Shown: positions 1-8,206 of the stretch, piece after piece | Position numbering within the stretch: position 1 is the first letter of the stretch | How the letters are laid out: each line of letters starts with the position of its first letter | Assembly (NCBI GenBank): GCA_021604505.1 | Contig: BQJC01000005.1 | Coordinates: 48,565 to 112,564 of the forward strand | Direction: 5' to 3' | DNA length: 64,000 nucleotides | Origin: Nitrospinaceae bacterium | GTDB taxonomy: Bacteria; Nitrospinota; Nitrospinia; Nitrospinales; VA-1 | Made by a program: the position numbers and the translations under genes | The notes under the pieces: model-generated | Database searches by the model: none | Told to the model about the DNA's origin: nothing | Seen by the model: the letters and a program-made list of their open reading frames with translations, nothing else

Positions 1-14
1 TCGGTAAAAACCGA
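1..14. other. Short hairpin at window edge
   Basis: A perfect 5-bp stem (TCGGT/ACCGA) with an AAAA loop lies 35 bases before the first gene. It may be the end of a terminator or a 5' leader structure; the window edge hides its context. Confidence 0.25.
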
Positions 15-48
15 TCAAATAAAACACACGCATTCTTGGAGGTGCAAT

Positions 49-606
49 ATGTTTATTGCTACCAGAAAACAGATTTTCATAATACTTTTGTCACTTGCTT
101 TGATCCCTGGGCTTGCCTTCGCATCTGAACAGAGCGACCGCCTGCCCGATTTACCAAATATGATCGTAGAAGATGATGCTTTGGAAACCGATAATTCGCC
201 CGAACCACTTTATATATTTGAGGACCAGAGCACTCTCACCATGAGTGAAGACACGGTCATCACGATTGATACCCGCATCTACCCTTCAGGCAAAAACAGT
301 CCGGAAACAATCATCACTGTTTTATATGGTTGGGTCCGCTTAAAGGGCGCAAAGGGAATGGACAATGAGGGCCTGTTTAAAATTGTCACGCCCAGCGCCA
401 CCGCGGGAGGGCGCGAGACGGATTTTTCCGCCGTAGTGGACTCAAAAGGCAAAACAACTTTTATGGTGACGGAGGGTCAAATTTCAACTCACCCGAAACT
501 GTCAAAAGCTAACAACAGCCAGCCTTTTCAGGTTTCATCCGGTGAAGCGCAGGATTTTTATCCAGACGGATCTCACTCGACCGTTAGAAAGCTTATTCGT
601 TGGTAA
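49..606 (+). CDS. Secreted FecR-domain-like protein
   Basis: The 185-residue product begins with a hydrophobic signal peptide ending near AFA-S (residue 26), so it should be exported. The region around residues 65-155 resembles a FecR domain: an acidic-to-hydrophobic stretch, then YGWVRLKG, FKIVTPSATAGGRETDF and a MVTEGQI strand pattern, the layout seen in secreted FecR proteins that are not iron regulators. A good ribosome site (GGAGGTG) sits five bases before the ATG. No sigma factor or TonB receptor gene lies next to it here, so a signalling role cannot be argued. The family is likely, the function unknown. Confidence 0.72.
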   Translation: MFIATRKQIFIILLSLALIPGLAFASEQSDRLPDLPNMIVEDDALETDNSPEPLYIFEDQSTLTMSEDTVITIDTRIYPSGKNSPETIITVLYGWVRLKGAKGMDNEGLFKIVTPSATAGGRETDFSAVVDSKGKTTFMVTEGQISTHPKLSKANNSQPFQVSSGEAQDFYPDGSHSTVRKLIRW

Positions 607-643
607 AATGGAAGTGTAAACTTTTTATTGTGGAGGTCACCAC

Positions 644-670
644 GGGGGGCCCGGTTAACGCACGCCCCCC
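644..670. terminator. GC-rich stem-loop between convergent genes
   Basis: GGGGGGC pairs with GCCCCCC across a 13-base loop. It lies between the ends of the convergent FecR-like and tenA genes, where a shared terminator would be expected, but there is no T-run after it on either strand. Confidence 0.35.
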
Positions 671-712
671 ACGGCGCACCTTACACGCCGTAGTTTCAGA
701 CCCCGTAAAGCT

Positions 713-1363
713 CTAAGGATTCCATTGTTCCATCCGGTAGGCGCTGTCCCAGAACATCCATTCCAGGCGGGTGGAGAGGATGAAAGCTTCGTGCATTCGT
801 TCCGCCTGTTCTTTATTAGCCCCTTTGGACACGCGATCGGTGAGGTCGATGGCGTTTTGCACGATTTCCCGGAACTCTTCTCCTGAATAGGTGTCGATCC
901 ATTTCTGGTAGGGGTTGTCCTTCGCAGCGTTCTCATGAATGTGCATGCCCACTTCCCGGTATATCCAGAAGCAGGGAAGCAAAGCCCCCAGCGCTTCTTC
1001 ATAACTCGCATGCGTTGCGGTGGAAATCAAAAACCGGGTGTAAGAGAAACACCCCGGCGCCTGCTGGACGTCCAGTTTGATTCCGTAAAATTCAAAATAA
1101 AATTCATGCAGGCCGCGTTCAGCAAGAATCGCCCCTTTGGAAAAGTCCAGTAACAAAACAAGATCCTCCGGGTTTTGAGCCTTGGATGCGGCAAGCGCAA
1201 GTGCGCGGGCAAAATCCACCAGATAAAGAGAATCCTGTTTCATATAGAACTGAAATTTTTCTTTTGCCAGGCTGCCATGGGCCAGTTCCTGGTTAAACGG
1301 GTGCTCGATAATGGATTTATAAATGGGTGCAATCGCCGCCCATGCTGTTTTTGAAAAGGACAT
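713..1363 (-). CDS. tenA: Aminopyrimidine aminohydrolase / TenA family
   Basis: The 216-residue all-helical protein matches the TenA family of thiamin salvage enzymes, which hydrolyse 4-amino-5-aminomethyl-2-methylpyrimidine to HMP in the cytoplasm. The expected catalytic Cys is C131 (ALLPCFWIY) and the Glu is E201 (TRLEWMFWD); the N-terminal HPFNQELAHG and FYMKQDSLYL motifs are typical. The ATG has GGAGG four bases upstream. It starts 11 bases after the thiD stop, so the two form an operon in which TenA supplies HMP and ThiD phosphorylates it. I saw no TPP riboswitch ahead of the pair. Confidence 0.93.
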   Translation of the reverse strand: MSFSKTAWAAIAPIYKSIIEHPFNQELAHGSLAKEKFQFYMKQDSLYLVDFARALALAASKAQNPEDLVLLLDFSKGAILAERGLHEFYFEFYGIKLDVQQAPGCFSYTRFLISTATHASYEEALGALLPCFWIYREVGMHIHENAAKDNPYQKWIDTYSGEEFREIVQNAIDLTDRVSKGANKEQAERMHEAFILSTRLEWMFWDSAYRMEQWNP

Positions 1364-1374
1364 ATTTCCTCCGC

Positions 1375-2199
1375 TTACTGTTTCCAGGTCTTATAAAAAT
1401 GCATGACCGGGCCTTTCCCCTTTCCCAGTTGGTAGCGGTCCCCGGCTTGGATGGCGCCGGTGAGGTAGCTTTTGGCTTCCCGAACCGCGTCTTCAATGGG
1501 AAAAGAACGCGCCAGAAAGGCCGCGATCGCGGCGGAAAAGGTACAGCCGGTTCCATGAACGTTATCGGTCGGCACCCGTTTCTGCTTCAGCCAATGCGTT
1601 TTCCCTCCCCGTATAAATAAGCAGTCGTCGCTGGAGTCTTTTAAAAGGTTTCCGCCCTTCACCACCACCGCTTCAGGCCCCATTTGACACAGGTCTTTCG
1701 CCGCTTTTTCCATTTCTTTGCGGCTATCTATCGGACGACCCAGAATGGCTTCCGTCTCAGAAATATTCGGCGTCAGCACCGTTGCCAGCGGAATCAACTC
1801 CCTGCAGAACGAATCGATGGCGTCTTTCAAAAGCAGGCGGTCGCCGCTTTTGGCGAACATCACCGGGTCGACCACCAGGGAAGAAACAGGGTTCTCTCGA
1901 AGATACCCGGCCACCGCCAGAATGATAGGGGAATTGAACAGCATCCCGGTTTTGACGGCATCCACACCCACATCGTCAACGATGGTTTGGATTTGTTGAA
2001 CGACGAACTCAGAAGGAATTTCCTGGATTCCCCGCACCCCACAAGTGTTCTGAGCCGTCAGGGCGGTGATCACCGACGTCCCGTAGCAACCCAGAGCGGA
2101 AAACGTTTTGAGATCCGCTTGAATTCCCGCACCGCCGCTGTTGTCCGACCCGGCGATGGTTAAGGCCCGAAAATACTTTTTTTCCTCAACGGGTTCCAT
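1375..2199 (-). CDS. thiD: Hydroxymethylpyrimidine (phosphomethylpyrimidine) kinase
   Basis: This 274-residue ribokinase-fold enzyme phosphorylates HMP and HMP-P in thiamin pyrophosphate synthesis. The signature motifs are present: GSDNSGGAG (residues 17-25), VVDPVM (109-114), VLTPNISE and the anion hole DNVHGTGCTFS (212-222). Length is normal for the stand-alone enzyme. It is the first gene of a thiD-tenA operon. No clear ribosome site precedes the ATG, and the 60 bases upstream are AT-rich without a recognisable riboswitch. Confidence 0.95.
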   Translation of the reverse strand: MEPVEEKKYFRALTIAGSDNSGGAGIQADLKTFSALGCYGTSVITALTAQNTCGVRGIQEIPSEFVVQQIQTIVDDVGVDAVKTGMLFNSPIILAVAGYLRENPVSSLVVDPVMFAKSGDRLLLKDAIDSFCRELIPLATVLTPNISETEAILGRPIDSRKEMEKAAKDLCQMGPEAVVVKGGNLLKDSSDDCLFIRGGKTHWLKQKRVPTDNVHGTGCTFSAAIAAFLARSFPIEDAVREAKSYLTGAIQAGDRYQLGKGKGPVMHFYKTWKQ

Positions 2200-2361
2200 T
2201 ATTAAGAATAGAGATTAAAGAGGGGAAATAATCGCACTCTTTACCGGTTTTTGCAACTGAGTGGGAGGTGCTTTCTTGGGGCTGTTATGGATGGCGGGTC
2301 ATATTGCGGTGGGAGAATCGAAGGAGTGGGAAAACAGATCATTAATGATTCCAGCCGTCCT

Positions 2362-2383
2362 AAGTCAAGACTTGACCCCTTTT
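2362..2383 (+). repeat. REP-like repeat, copy a
   Basis: Core AAGTCAAGACTTGACCCC, itself nearly palindromic (GTCAAGACTTGAC), followed by TTTT. It is identical in reverse to copy c. Confidence 0.7.
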
Positions 2384-2392
2384 CTTTTTAAT

Positions 2393-2465
2393 CGTCATCG
2401 CGAGCCTCTGGAAGAGGCGCGGCGATCCAGAGTCTCTAGATTGCTTCGTTACACTCGCAATGACG
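2393..2465. repeat. 73-bp palindrome-ended dispersed repeat
   Basis: The ends CGTCATCGCGAG (2393-2404) and CTCGCAATGACG (2454-2465) are inverted copies with one mismatch. The interior carries GATCCAGAG, CTCTAGATTGCTTCG and related text. The end CTCGCAATGACG recurs with flanking similarity at 53394-53433, so this is a dispersed family. It has no coding capacity of its own. Confidence 0.65.
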
Positions 2466-2681
2466 TTACGGTGGGTTTTGTTTTCTTTGCGATCTTTGCG
2501 GCCTTTGCGTCTTTACGGTGAGAAAGGGAGCGGCTTGCGATGACATGACGGGTGAGTTCGGTTCGTCGGGGTTTCGGGAGTGGCCAGGGTCGTGGGCCGA
2601 TTGAAAACAAAAATGTGATCTGAGATTGTATTCACCTGATAAAAATACGCAAAATCATCGAAATCAGGTAAAAGATGTCCA

Positions 2682-2703
2682 AAGTCAAGAATTGACTCCT
2701 TTA
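2682..2703 (+). repeat. REP-like repeat, copy b (diverged)
   Basis: AAGTCAAGAATTGACTCC with a GTCC block upstream, in the same orientation as copy a. With copy c it closely brackets the small gene at 2737-2991. A 7-bp inverted repeat ACCTGAT/ATCAGGT (2634-2640 and 2663-2669) lies just before it. Confidence 0.55.
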
Positions 2704-2736
2704 GCCCCCTTTATTTGCTCTTTTTTCGGCGCTTTA

Positions 2737-2991
2737 TTAGGAATATTTTTCAAATATTCTTTTAGCATAATCTTTCAATAAATTCTGTTGGTAAACTTCG
2801 TATTCTTTATCTTTCTCTCGAATATCATCATCATCTGCAAAATGGGTCAATTCATGCCAACTGCTTGCAATCAATTCATCTTGTTCCTGGTCAACATCAC
2901 CCCATTCTATTAAGGCTTGATCAGGATCAAGTTTCCCCTCAGCTACCTTTTTTAATAATGAAACTATTTTTTCAATTCTTTTTGGTATCAT
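2737..2991 (-). CDS. Small acidic protein of unknown function
   Basis: The 84-residue product is rich in Asp, Glu and Lys, with no signal peptide or membrane segment. An amphipathic N-terminal helix (IEKIVSLLKKVAEG) is followed by the motifs EWGDVDQEQDE and SSWHELTHFADDDD. I do not recognise a family. Small cytoplasmic proteins of this type often sit as cargo between repeats, and this one is bracketed by repeat copies b and c. Codon use looks more AT-rich than the flanking operons, which fits acquired DNA. No typical ribosome site was found. Confidence 0.55.
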   Translation of the reverse strand: MIPKRIEKIVSLLKKVAEGKLDPDQALIEWGDVDQEQDELIASSWHELTHFADDDDIREKDKEYEVYQQNLLKDYAKRIFEKYS

Positions 2992-3061
2992 TAATCAAAA
3001 AAGCTCCTTGGATTTAAAGGTATATGCTTATCAGGAAAAATTTTTGGCAAATGAAAAAAGG

Positions 3062-3083
3062 AAAAGGGGTCAAGTCTTGACTT
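3062..3083 (-). repeat. REP-like repeat, copy c (inverted)
   Basis: AAAAGGGGTCAAGTCTTGAC plus TT is the exact reverse complement of copy a, and GGGAC continues the match on the outer side. Confidence 0.7.
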
Positions 3084-3226
3084 GGGACAACTTGAGTCAT
3101 ACAGTATGCCTCCTTAATGAACAATATTTATTTCAAGACAGGTGGGAAGAATTCTGAACAGGTTGATCATGACGGGCTGGGTTTAAAGAAAGGGAGTTCA
3201 GGACTTTTTTGAAGGTATTGAAAGAT

Positions 3227-4600
3227 TTACTTAGAAGAATCGTCGCTTTCTTTAGGGTCCAATTCCTTCACGTATTCAAATTCACAGTGGGAATAGATAA
3301 AGTCCATGGCCTTTTGACCCAGTAGCTTAGAGCTGGTCTGGCTCAGGGATTCGGCGTTGGCCATCATTCTTCTTTTAATATCCTCGACTTTTTGCTTGGT
3401 CTGCTCGGCGAGTTTTTTGTATTCTTCATCCAGGTCCGTTTGGGCCACATGGATATTTTCCTTCCCAGCGATGGCTTCCAGGACCATGTAGCCTTTGGTG
3501 TTGAAGATGGCCTTTTCCCGCCATTCCACTTCGGCCTTTTCCGGTTCGAAGCCCGAATCTTCAACCTTCATTCCGGACTGCTCGATCTGATATTTCATGC
3601 CTTCGATCATGAACTTGAGCTCTCTCTTGATCAATGTCTCCGGCGGCTCTGCTTCCGTTTCTTTGACCAACTTATTGAAAATATCCTCTTTGATGCGAAT
3701 CTCCTCCTGCTGTTCCTTGAACCCCTGAAGATCGGTCTTGACTCCCCGGCGGAACCCTTCCACATCGCGGAATCCTTCTTTACCGGCAATGTCATCCGTC
3801 AACTCGGGAAGGATCTGCTGTCTGACTTCCTTGACCTTCACCTTAAACGTTGCCCGGTCTTCCTGGTTCTGGGTATCCGCCCCAGGGACCGGCATGCTGA
3901 CCCGCCGGATTTTATTGTCCCAGTTGGCTGGCAGAATGACCTTCACTTCGAACTCTTCTCCCACCTTATGGCCTTTCAACTGATCTTCAAATCCTTCGAT
4001 CATCTTTTTGTCACCCACACGGATTTTATAATCTTTGGCTGATCCGTTTTCCAGAGGTTCGCCTTCGAAAAACCCTTCAAAATCCATTAGGATAAAATCA
4101 CCCGCTTCGATTTTGTGATCGTCATCTTCATAATGCTCCAGACTGGCGTAACGCACCAGAATTTCCCGAATGGCTTTTTCCAGTTCTTCTTCGGTAACCG
4201 AGGCTTCTTTCTTTTGAAATTTGAGTCCCTTGTAATCCTTCACCTCAAGAGTGGGCTTGATATCGAGGACCACTGAAAATTTGAACGGCGCGTCCTTTTT
4301 GATGTTCTCGAGTTCGGTGTTTTCGATTTCCGGCTGACCGGCAGGCACAATTCCCGATTCCTTCAGGGCCTTGTCGTAATATTCCTGCATCATCTCCTGA
4401 AACATTTCCGTGAAGGACTGAATCGGCACCTGCTTTTCCAGAATAGCCAGGGGAATTTTACCCGGACGAAACCCCGGCATTTTCATTTGACGATTCAATT
4501 CTTTATAAGCGTTGCTCACCCGGCTGGAAACCACGTCTTCAGGGACGGTGATCTTCAACTTGCGCTTCAGGTTGCTCACTTCCTCAACAACATACTCCAT
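3227..4600 (-). CDS. tig: Trigger factor, ribosome-associated chaperone and prolyl isomerase
   Basis: The 457-residue protein has the three trigger factor parts: an N-terminal ribosome-binding domain with the GFRPGKIP signature (residues 43-50), an FKBP-type peptidyl-prolyl isomerase domain (about 165-265), and a long charged helical C-terminal chaperone domain. The FKBP part seems to carry a short extra loop before its last strand (around VPGADTQNQ). The gene starts 12 bases after ispG, so it is probably the second gene of an ispG-tig operon. The usual clpP-clpX neighbours are absent. Confidence 0.96.
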   Translation of the reverse strand: MEYVVEEVSNLKRKLKITVPEDVVSSRVSNAYKELNRQMKMPGFRPGKIPLAILEKQVPIQSFTEMFQEMMQEYYDKALKESGIVPAGQPEIENTELENIKKDAPFKFSVVLDIKPTLEVKDYKGLKFQKKEASVTEEELEKAIREILVRYASLEHYEDDDHKIEAGDFILMDFEGFFEGEPLENGSAKDYKIRVGDKKMIEGFEDQLKGHKVGEEFEVKVILPANWDNKIRRVSMPVPGADTQNQEDRATFKVKVKEVRQQILPELTDDIAGKEGFRDVEGFRRGVKTDLQGFKEQQEEIRIKEDIFNKLVKETEAEPPETLIKRELKFMIEGMKYQIEQSGMKVEDSGFEPEKAEVEWREKAIFNTKGYMVLEAIAGKENIHVAQTDLDEEYKKLAEQTKQKVEDIKRRMMANAESLSQTSSKLLGQKAMDFIYSHCEFEYVKELDPKESDDSSK

Positions 4601-4612
4601 GACTTGACCTTT

Positions 4613-5767
4613 CTAATGCCCGGCAGGTTCCGGTGTTCCGTACCGTTCTAAAATTAATTGATCGATTTCTTTCTTCAGTTTATTCAATATCTCATCATAG
4701 GAAAAAGACCCGAGTTCTTCGGTGCCTTTCTTCAAATTCACTCTTGATGGACCGCACCACAAGCCGAGATCAGCGTCGTCCGTTTCCCCAGGGCCGTTGA
4801 CCCTGCATCCCATCACCGCAATGGTGAGCTTATAACTTGCCGCGTATTCGGTCATTTTACGGACGTCCTGCGCAAGATCGACAAACTTGTCGTTCTCCAC
4901 CCTGGAACAACTCGGGCAGGCGATGATGTTGATGCCGTCGAAAAAATTCTTCGGCACCGAACGGAACCGGCCTTCGCTGATGTCCTTTAAAATTTCCCGG
5001 CCCACGGTAATTTCCTGCCCCTTGTCCTCATTGGGCAGAGTGAGGGACACGCGAATGGTATCTCCAATTCCTTCCGAGACCAGCTGCTCAAAGGCGATCC
5101 GCGTTTTAATAACACCTTCCGGCGGCAGTCCCGCTTCCGTCACGCCCAGGTGCAGGGGAACATCGGGCCGTTCCTTGGCAAACCGGCGATTGGCCTCGAT
5201 GACCTGGTTGGTGTCGGAATCCTTTAGCGATACCACATAGTTCTCGAATCCCAGATCGTCGAGCATTTGACAGTGATCCACCGCGCAACGGACCATCGCC
5301 TCGGTCGAGTCGTCGGGGTATCGTGCCTTGTAATCCGGGTCCACCGAGCCGCAGTTGACACCGATGCGGATGGCGCAGTCATTGTCTCTCGCCGCATCGA
5401 CGATGAACTTCACCTTTTCCGGAATGCTTTTGTCCTTTTCCAGATGGTAGAGGTGTCCGGGATTGTAGCGGATCTTATTGACCAAAGGCGCCACGATGGG
5501 AGCCAGCTTGTAGTTTTCCTGCAGATCCACCGACAAAATAGTGTCCGGGAACTGCTTGCGCAGGGTTTTCAGAGCCTCCACGTCCTTGTCACTGTCTACC
5601 GCAATACGGATGATATCCGCGTTGGCGTTTTCGAGAATCTCGATCTGACGGGCGGTGGTCTTCAGATCCTGAGTCTGTGTCGCCGCCATGCTTTGCACCG
5701 CAATGGGGGAATCCCCGCCGATTACGAGGGAACCGATATGGATTTTACGTGTGGGTCTGGGTTTCAT
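4613..5767 (-). CDS. ispG: 4-hydroxy-3-methylbut-2-enyl diphosphate synthase
   Basis: This is the [4Fe-4S] enzyme IspG (GcpE) of the MEP isoprenoid pathway, converting MEcPP to HMBPP. The 384 residues show an N-terminal TIM barrel and a C-terminal cluster domain with ligands C284 and C287 (ACPSCSR), C321 ([10 protein letters not shown]) and E328. This is the short two-domain bacterial form without the plant insert. It leads an operon with tig 12 bases downstream. The 217 bp upstream are shared with the divergent parD gene and are AT-rich. Confidence 0.96.
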   Translation of the reverse strand: MKPRPTRKIHIGSLVIGGDSPIAVQSMAATQTQDLKTTARQIEILENANADIIRIAVDSDKDVEALKTLRKQFPDTILSVDLQENYKLAPIVAPLVNKIRYNPGHLYHLEKDKSIPEKVKFIVDAARDNDCAIRIGVNCGSVDPDYKARYPDDSTEAMVRCAVDHCQMLDDLGFENYVVSLKDSDTNQVIEANRRFAKERPDVPLHLGVTEAGLPPEGVIKTRIAFEQLVSEGIGDTIRVSLTLPNEDKGQEITVGREILKDISEGRFRSVPKNFFDGINIIACPSCSRVENDKFVDLAQDVRKMTEYAASYKLTIAVMGCRVNGPGETDDADLGLWCGPSRVNLKKGTEELGSFSYDEILNKLKKEIDQLILERYGTPEPAGH

Positions 5768-5910
5768 GGATTATCCATTGATATAGAATCGTTTATCAAA
5801 TCCCCGGTGAGGGATTATAAAGTATTTAAAACAAAAGATGTTAGCAGAAATGGAAGCGGTAAACAAGGGAAGGGAACTCCTTGATATTGGTTTTCGTATA
5901 ATAAGTAAAT

Positions 5911-5947
5911 TTGCGATTAATAATATTAGATATATAATAAATATTAT
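5911..5947 (+). promoter_or_regulatory. parDE promoter with overlapping operator-like palindrome
   Basis: TTGCGA (5911-5916) and TATAAT (5933-5938) are 16 bases apart. A perfect 8-bp inverted repeat, ATAATATT (5920-5927) and AATATTAT (5940-5947), brackets the -10 box. That is where an autorepressing antitoxin of the ParD class would be expected to bind. Confidence 0.5.
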
Positions 5948-5984
5948 AGGGATGTGTTCAATTTTAATTTAGGATAATCGACCT

Positions 5985-6260
5985 GTGAGTACAAACAAAA
6001 GCTATACCCTGGGCAAACATTACGAGCATTTTATTGCCAGACAGGTTGGCGAGGGACGTTTCAACAATGCCAGTGAAGTGGTTCGAGCGGGTCTCAGAAT
6101 GCTGGAGGATTATGAAATCCGCATGAAAGAGCTACGCGGCCTGATTGATGAAGGCGATTCAGCGATTGCTGCAGGACAGGTAAAGACTTACGCCAGCGCC
6201 GGGGAATTAACCGATGAAATTTTAAGACAGGGCAAAAAGCGATTAAAGCAAAACGGCTAG
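5985..6260 (+). CDS. parD: ParD-family antitoxin
   Basis: The 91-residue product has an N-terminal ribbon-helix-helix pattern ([21 protein letters not shown], then [15 protein letters not shown]) typical of ParD/CopG antitoxins, followed by a flexible charged tail that would wrap the toxin. The start is GTG with a weak TAGGA site. The stop codon lies inside the start region of the downstream toxin reading frame, the normal coupled arrangement. It should bind DNA and neutralise ParE, and repress its own promoter. Confidence 0.88.
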   Translation: MSTNKSYTLGKHYEHFIARQVGEGRFNNASEVVRAGLRMLEDYEIRMKELRGLIDEGDSAIAAGQVKTYASAGELTDEILRQGKKRLKQNG

Positions 6261-6550
6261 ATATTTCAGAACCTGCGCAAACGGACCTCACCGGGATTTA
6301 CGAACATATCGCGCAGGATAACCCCGAAGCCGCAGAATCTTTTATAGCAGACCTCATTCGGCAAATGTATAAAATCGCCGACCTTGAATTATCCGGCTCG
6401 CCAAGAGACTGGATACGCCCCGGCCTGCTTGCGTTTCCCTATCGCAAGCGATGCATTTACTTTCGAGATTATGAGGACCGCATTGTCATTGTCCGTGTGC
6501 TCAGTGGCAGACAGGATGTTGACCAGCAGGAGTTTTCGGAGAATGACTAA
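6242..6550 (+). CDS. parE: ParE-family toxin lacking a standard start codon
   Basis: In this frame an open stretch encodes a RelE/ParE-fold protein: [20 protein letters not shown], the helical hairpin [16 protein letters not shown], then the beta-rich end [20 protein letters not shown] and [12 protein letters not shown]. ParE toxins normally start just before KxRLxISxxA. Here that codon is ATT (6242), followed by AAA GCA AAA, and the frame is closed by TGA at 6215. No ATG, GTG or TTG occurs before the ATG at 6365, which would delete a third of the fold. So either ATT is used as a rare, weak start coupled to parD, or a G-to-T change has silenced the toxin. Confidence 0.72.
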   Translation: MKAKRLDISEPAQTDLTGIYEHIAQDNPEAAESFIADLIRQMYKIADLELSGSPRDWIRPGLLAFPYRKRCIYFRDYEDRIVIVRVLSGRQDVDQQEFSEND

Positions 6551-6598
6551 AATCTTTGCAAAACAAAATGATTAACTTGTTTCTTCATTATTGATCGC

Positions 6599-6800
6599 CT
6601 ATCCCGTTTCAATCCCCTCCATCAAACTGGCCCTATCCAGTGAAAGCGGGTTTTCTGGTTTACGAAAAACCAAGAAAGGTGGGCTAACTATAGAGGTCCA
6701 CCGATTGCTGGAAACTGCCGATGGCCCCGGTTTTATTGACTATAAATGTTTCTAGCCTCTCACGCCGGAAACACGGTTTCGATTCCCCTTGGGGCTACTT
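6599..6800 (-). pseudogene. Decayed second copy of the 3' end of the radical-SAM gene
   Basis: Read on the minus strand, this region encodes FRKPENPLSLDRASLMEGIETG and then a stop, closely matching FRKQESPFPLDRADLVEEIEAG at the end of the intact radical-SAM gene 7163-8206. A second block near 6769-6788 (ACACGGTTTCGATTCCC) matches 7315-7332 of that gene. The spacing between the blocks is about 60 bases larger than in the intact gene, and no full frame remains. It is a relic of a duplication or of a lost paralogue. Nothing else was recognised between 6551 and 6882. Confidence 0.7.
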
Positions 6801-6882
6801 CCTTTTCAATAGTTCAACCATTCGCTTAATCATCATTCTTCAAATTGTGACCGTTTTGTGTCCGCCATCAGATTGAACCGTT

Positions 6883-7140
6883 TTAATCGCAACCATACAA
6901 AAATACATAATGAATCATGCCGGAAGGATGCTTTGCATTAACTTCAAAAAATTCGGTTTTTTCTTCACTGAAATTTTTACATTGATATAGATTGATCTTC
7001 TTTCCAATCACACTGAAATGCCCAACTTCTAATGCTTCCTGGAATTCCTGGTCTCGAGTTAGATTAAGCATTAGTAAATGAGCATGTAATCTTTCTCTTT
7101 GTTCATCCGGGTCATCACACCTTAATTCTTCGTGCTCCAT
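6883..7140 (-). CDS. Small protein of unknown function
   Basis: The 85-residue product has no signal peptide or membrane helix. It reads as an acidic helical N-terminus (DPDEQRERLHAHLLMLN) followed by a beta-rich part (GHFSVIGKKINLYQCKN, MIHYVFLYGCD). A ribosome site (GGGGGATGG) precedes the ATG. I do not recognise the family. It lies between the intact radical-SAM gene and its decayed copy, so it may have come with the duplication. Confidence 0.5.
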   Translation of the reverse strand: MEHEELRCDDPDEQRERLHAHLLMLNLTRDQEFQEALEVGHFSVIGKKINLYQCKNFSEEKTEFFEVNAKHPSGMIHYVFLYGCD

Positions 7141-7162
7141 CTATCCATCCCCCTATTTTTGA

Positions 7163-8206
7163 TCATTTGACATCAATTACCTTCATAGCTTCCTTCTTCT
7201 TGCCCTGCCCTGCTTCAATCTCTTCCACCAAATCAGCCCTGTCCAAGGGAAACGGGCTTTCTTGCTTGCGAAAATCAGGCAGGTTGTGCAGTTCGTCTTC
7301 AAGATTCTGGGTGAACACGGTTTCAATGCCCAGATCCCTGGCCATACTGAGGACCGCTTCGTATTCTTTGGCATAGATCCTTCGCGATATCCGTGATTTC
7401 GCCGCCGCTTTGTGTACGGGCTGGTACTGGCTCATCAAGCTCACGGGAACCTTTGGAGACAATTCCAACGCAATAAAACAGAGGGTCTCCCAGCTTCCCG
7501 CCGTATCATCCGGTAAAACCAGATGCCGTACCACCATCCCCCGTTCGGCCAACCCGGATGCGTTCAGGGTCAGCGGTCCCACCTGCCGGTACATTTCCAG
7601 CACAGCGGAGCGGGTATGATCCACGTAGTTCTTGATATGCGAAAATTCGCGGGCCACGTCATTCTCGGCGTATTTCAAATCGGGAAGGTAAATGTCAATA
7701 ATACCGTCCAGCAGTTTCAGCGTCGGCAGGGCATCGTATCCGTTCGTGTTGTAGATGATTGGAAGGTGGAGTCCCTTTTCCCGCGCCAGCGCCAGAGCTT
7801 TCAATAAACCCGGAACCACATGCGACGGCGACACCCAGCCGATGAAATGCACTCCCTGATCCTGAAGATCCAGCATCTGTTCCGCCACTTGGCCGTAGGA
7901 ATATTCCTTTCCCAGATCCTCCTGGGAAATTTGAAAATTCTGGCAATAGTCGCAACGCAGATTACAGGACGTGACAAAGATGTTTCCCACGCCGCGGGTT
8001 CCGGTGAAGGGAGGCTCTTCGCCAAAATGCTGAACCGAAGCCCCGACCACCAGGCGGTCGCTCTGGCCGCACACGCCCCTGCCCCCGTCCGTCCGGTCCA
8101 CCTGACAGGCGTGCGGGCACACGGTGCAATCGCGGTACAGGGCATAAGCTGCTTCCGCCCGGCCTTGCAATTCGTTTTGAGATAGATTCAGATAACTTAC
8201 CGTCAT
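7163..8206 (-). CDS. PflX-like radical SAM protein
   Basis: The 347-residue protein belongs to the radical SAM group annotated as PflX or pyruvate-formate-lyase-activating-like (COG1313 type). The cluster motif is C81-x3-C85-x2-C88 (SCNLRCDYCQNF). An extra N-terminal Cys set, C27, C30, C34 and C46 (CTVCPHACQVDR, GVCG), is typical of this subgroup and may hold metal. The substrate is unknown. Its ATG overlaps the stop of the upstream TPR lipoprotein gene (ATGA), so the two are translated together. There is no glycyl-radical enzyme nearby. A decayed partial copy lies downstream. Confidence 0.85.
   Translation of the reverse strand: MTVSYLNLSQNELQGRAEAAYALYRDCTVCPHACQVDRTDGGRGVCGQSDRLVVGASVQHFGEEPPFTGTRGVGNIFVTSCNLRCDYCQNFQISQEDLGKEYSYGQVAEQMLDLQDQGVHFIGWVSPSHVVPGLLKALALAREKGLHLPIIYNTNGYDALPTLKLLDGIIDIYLPDLKYAENDVAREFSHIKNYVDHTRSAVLEMYRQVGPLTLNASGLAERGMVVRHLVLPDDTAGSWETLCFIALELSPKVPVSLMSQYQPVHKAAAKSRISRRIYAKEYEAVLSMARDLGIETVFTQNLEDELHNLPDFRKQESPFPLDRADLVEEIEAGQGKKKEAMKVIDVK

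Larger units (their letters stand above)
2362..3083. mobile_element. Segment bounded by perfect 22-bp inverted repeats
   Basis: The sequence at 2362-2383 (AAGTCAAGACTTGACCCC plus TTTT) is the exact reverse complement of 3062-3083. The match extends outward to a GTCC block with one mismatch. A third, diverged copy lies inside at 2682-2703. The 722 bp enclosed hold a palindromic repeat (2393-2465) and one small gene (2737-2991) but no transposase, so this would be a non-autonomous element or a chance pairing of dispersed REP-like repeats. The segment separates two ordinary operons. Confidence 0.45.

Noticed and set aside
2200..2330. Possible TPP riboswitch before thiD-tenA
   Set aside because: No CTGAGA or other conserved TPP-switch elements were found on the minus strand; only a chance ACTGAG-like string is present.
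2261..2521. 86-codon forward frame in the gap after thiD
   Set aside because: It runs through the palindromic repeat, has no coding character beyond being open, and no homologous look.
3392..4042. 216-codon forward frame over trigger factor
   Set aside because: The opposite strand is a complete trigger factor with its signature motif.
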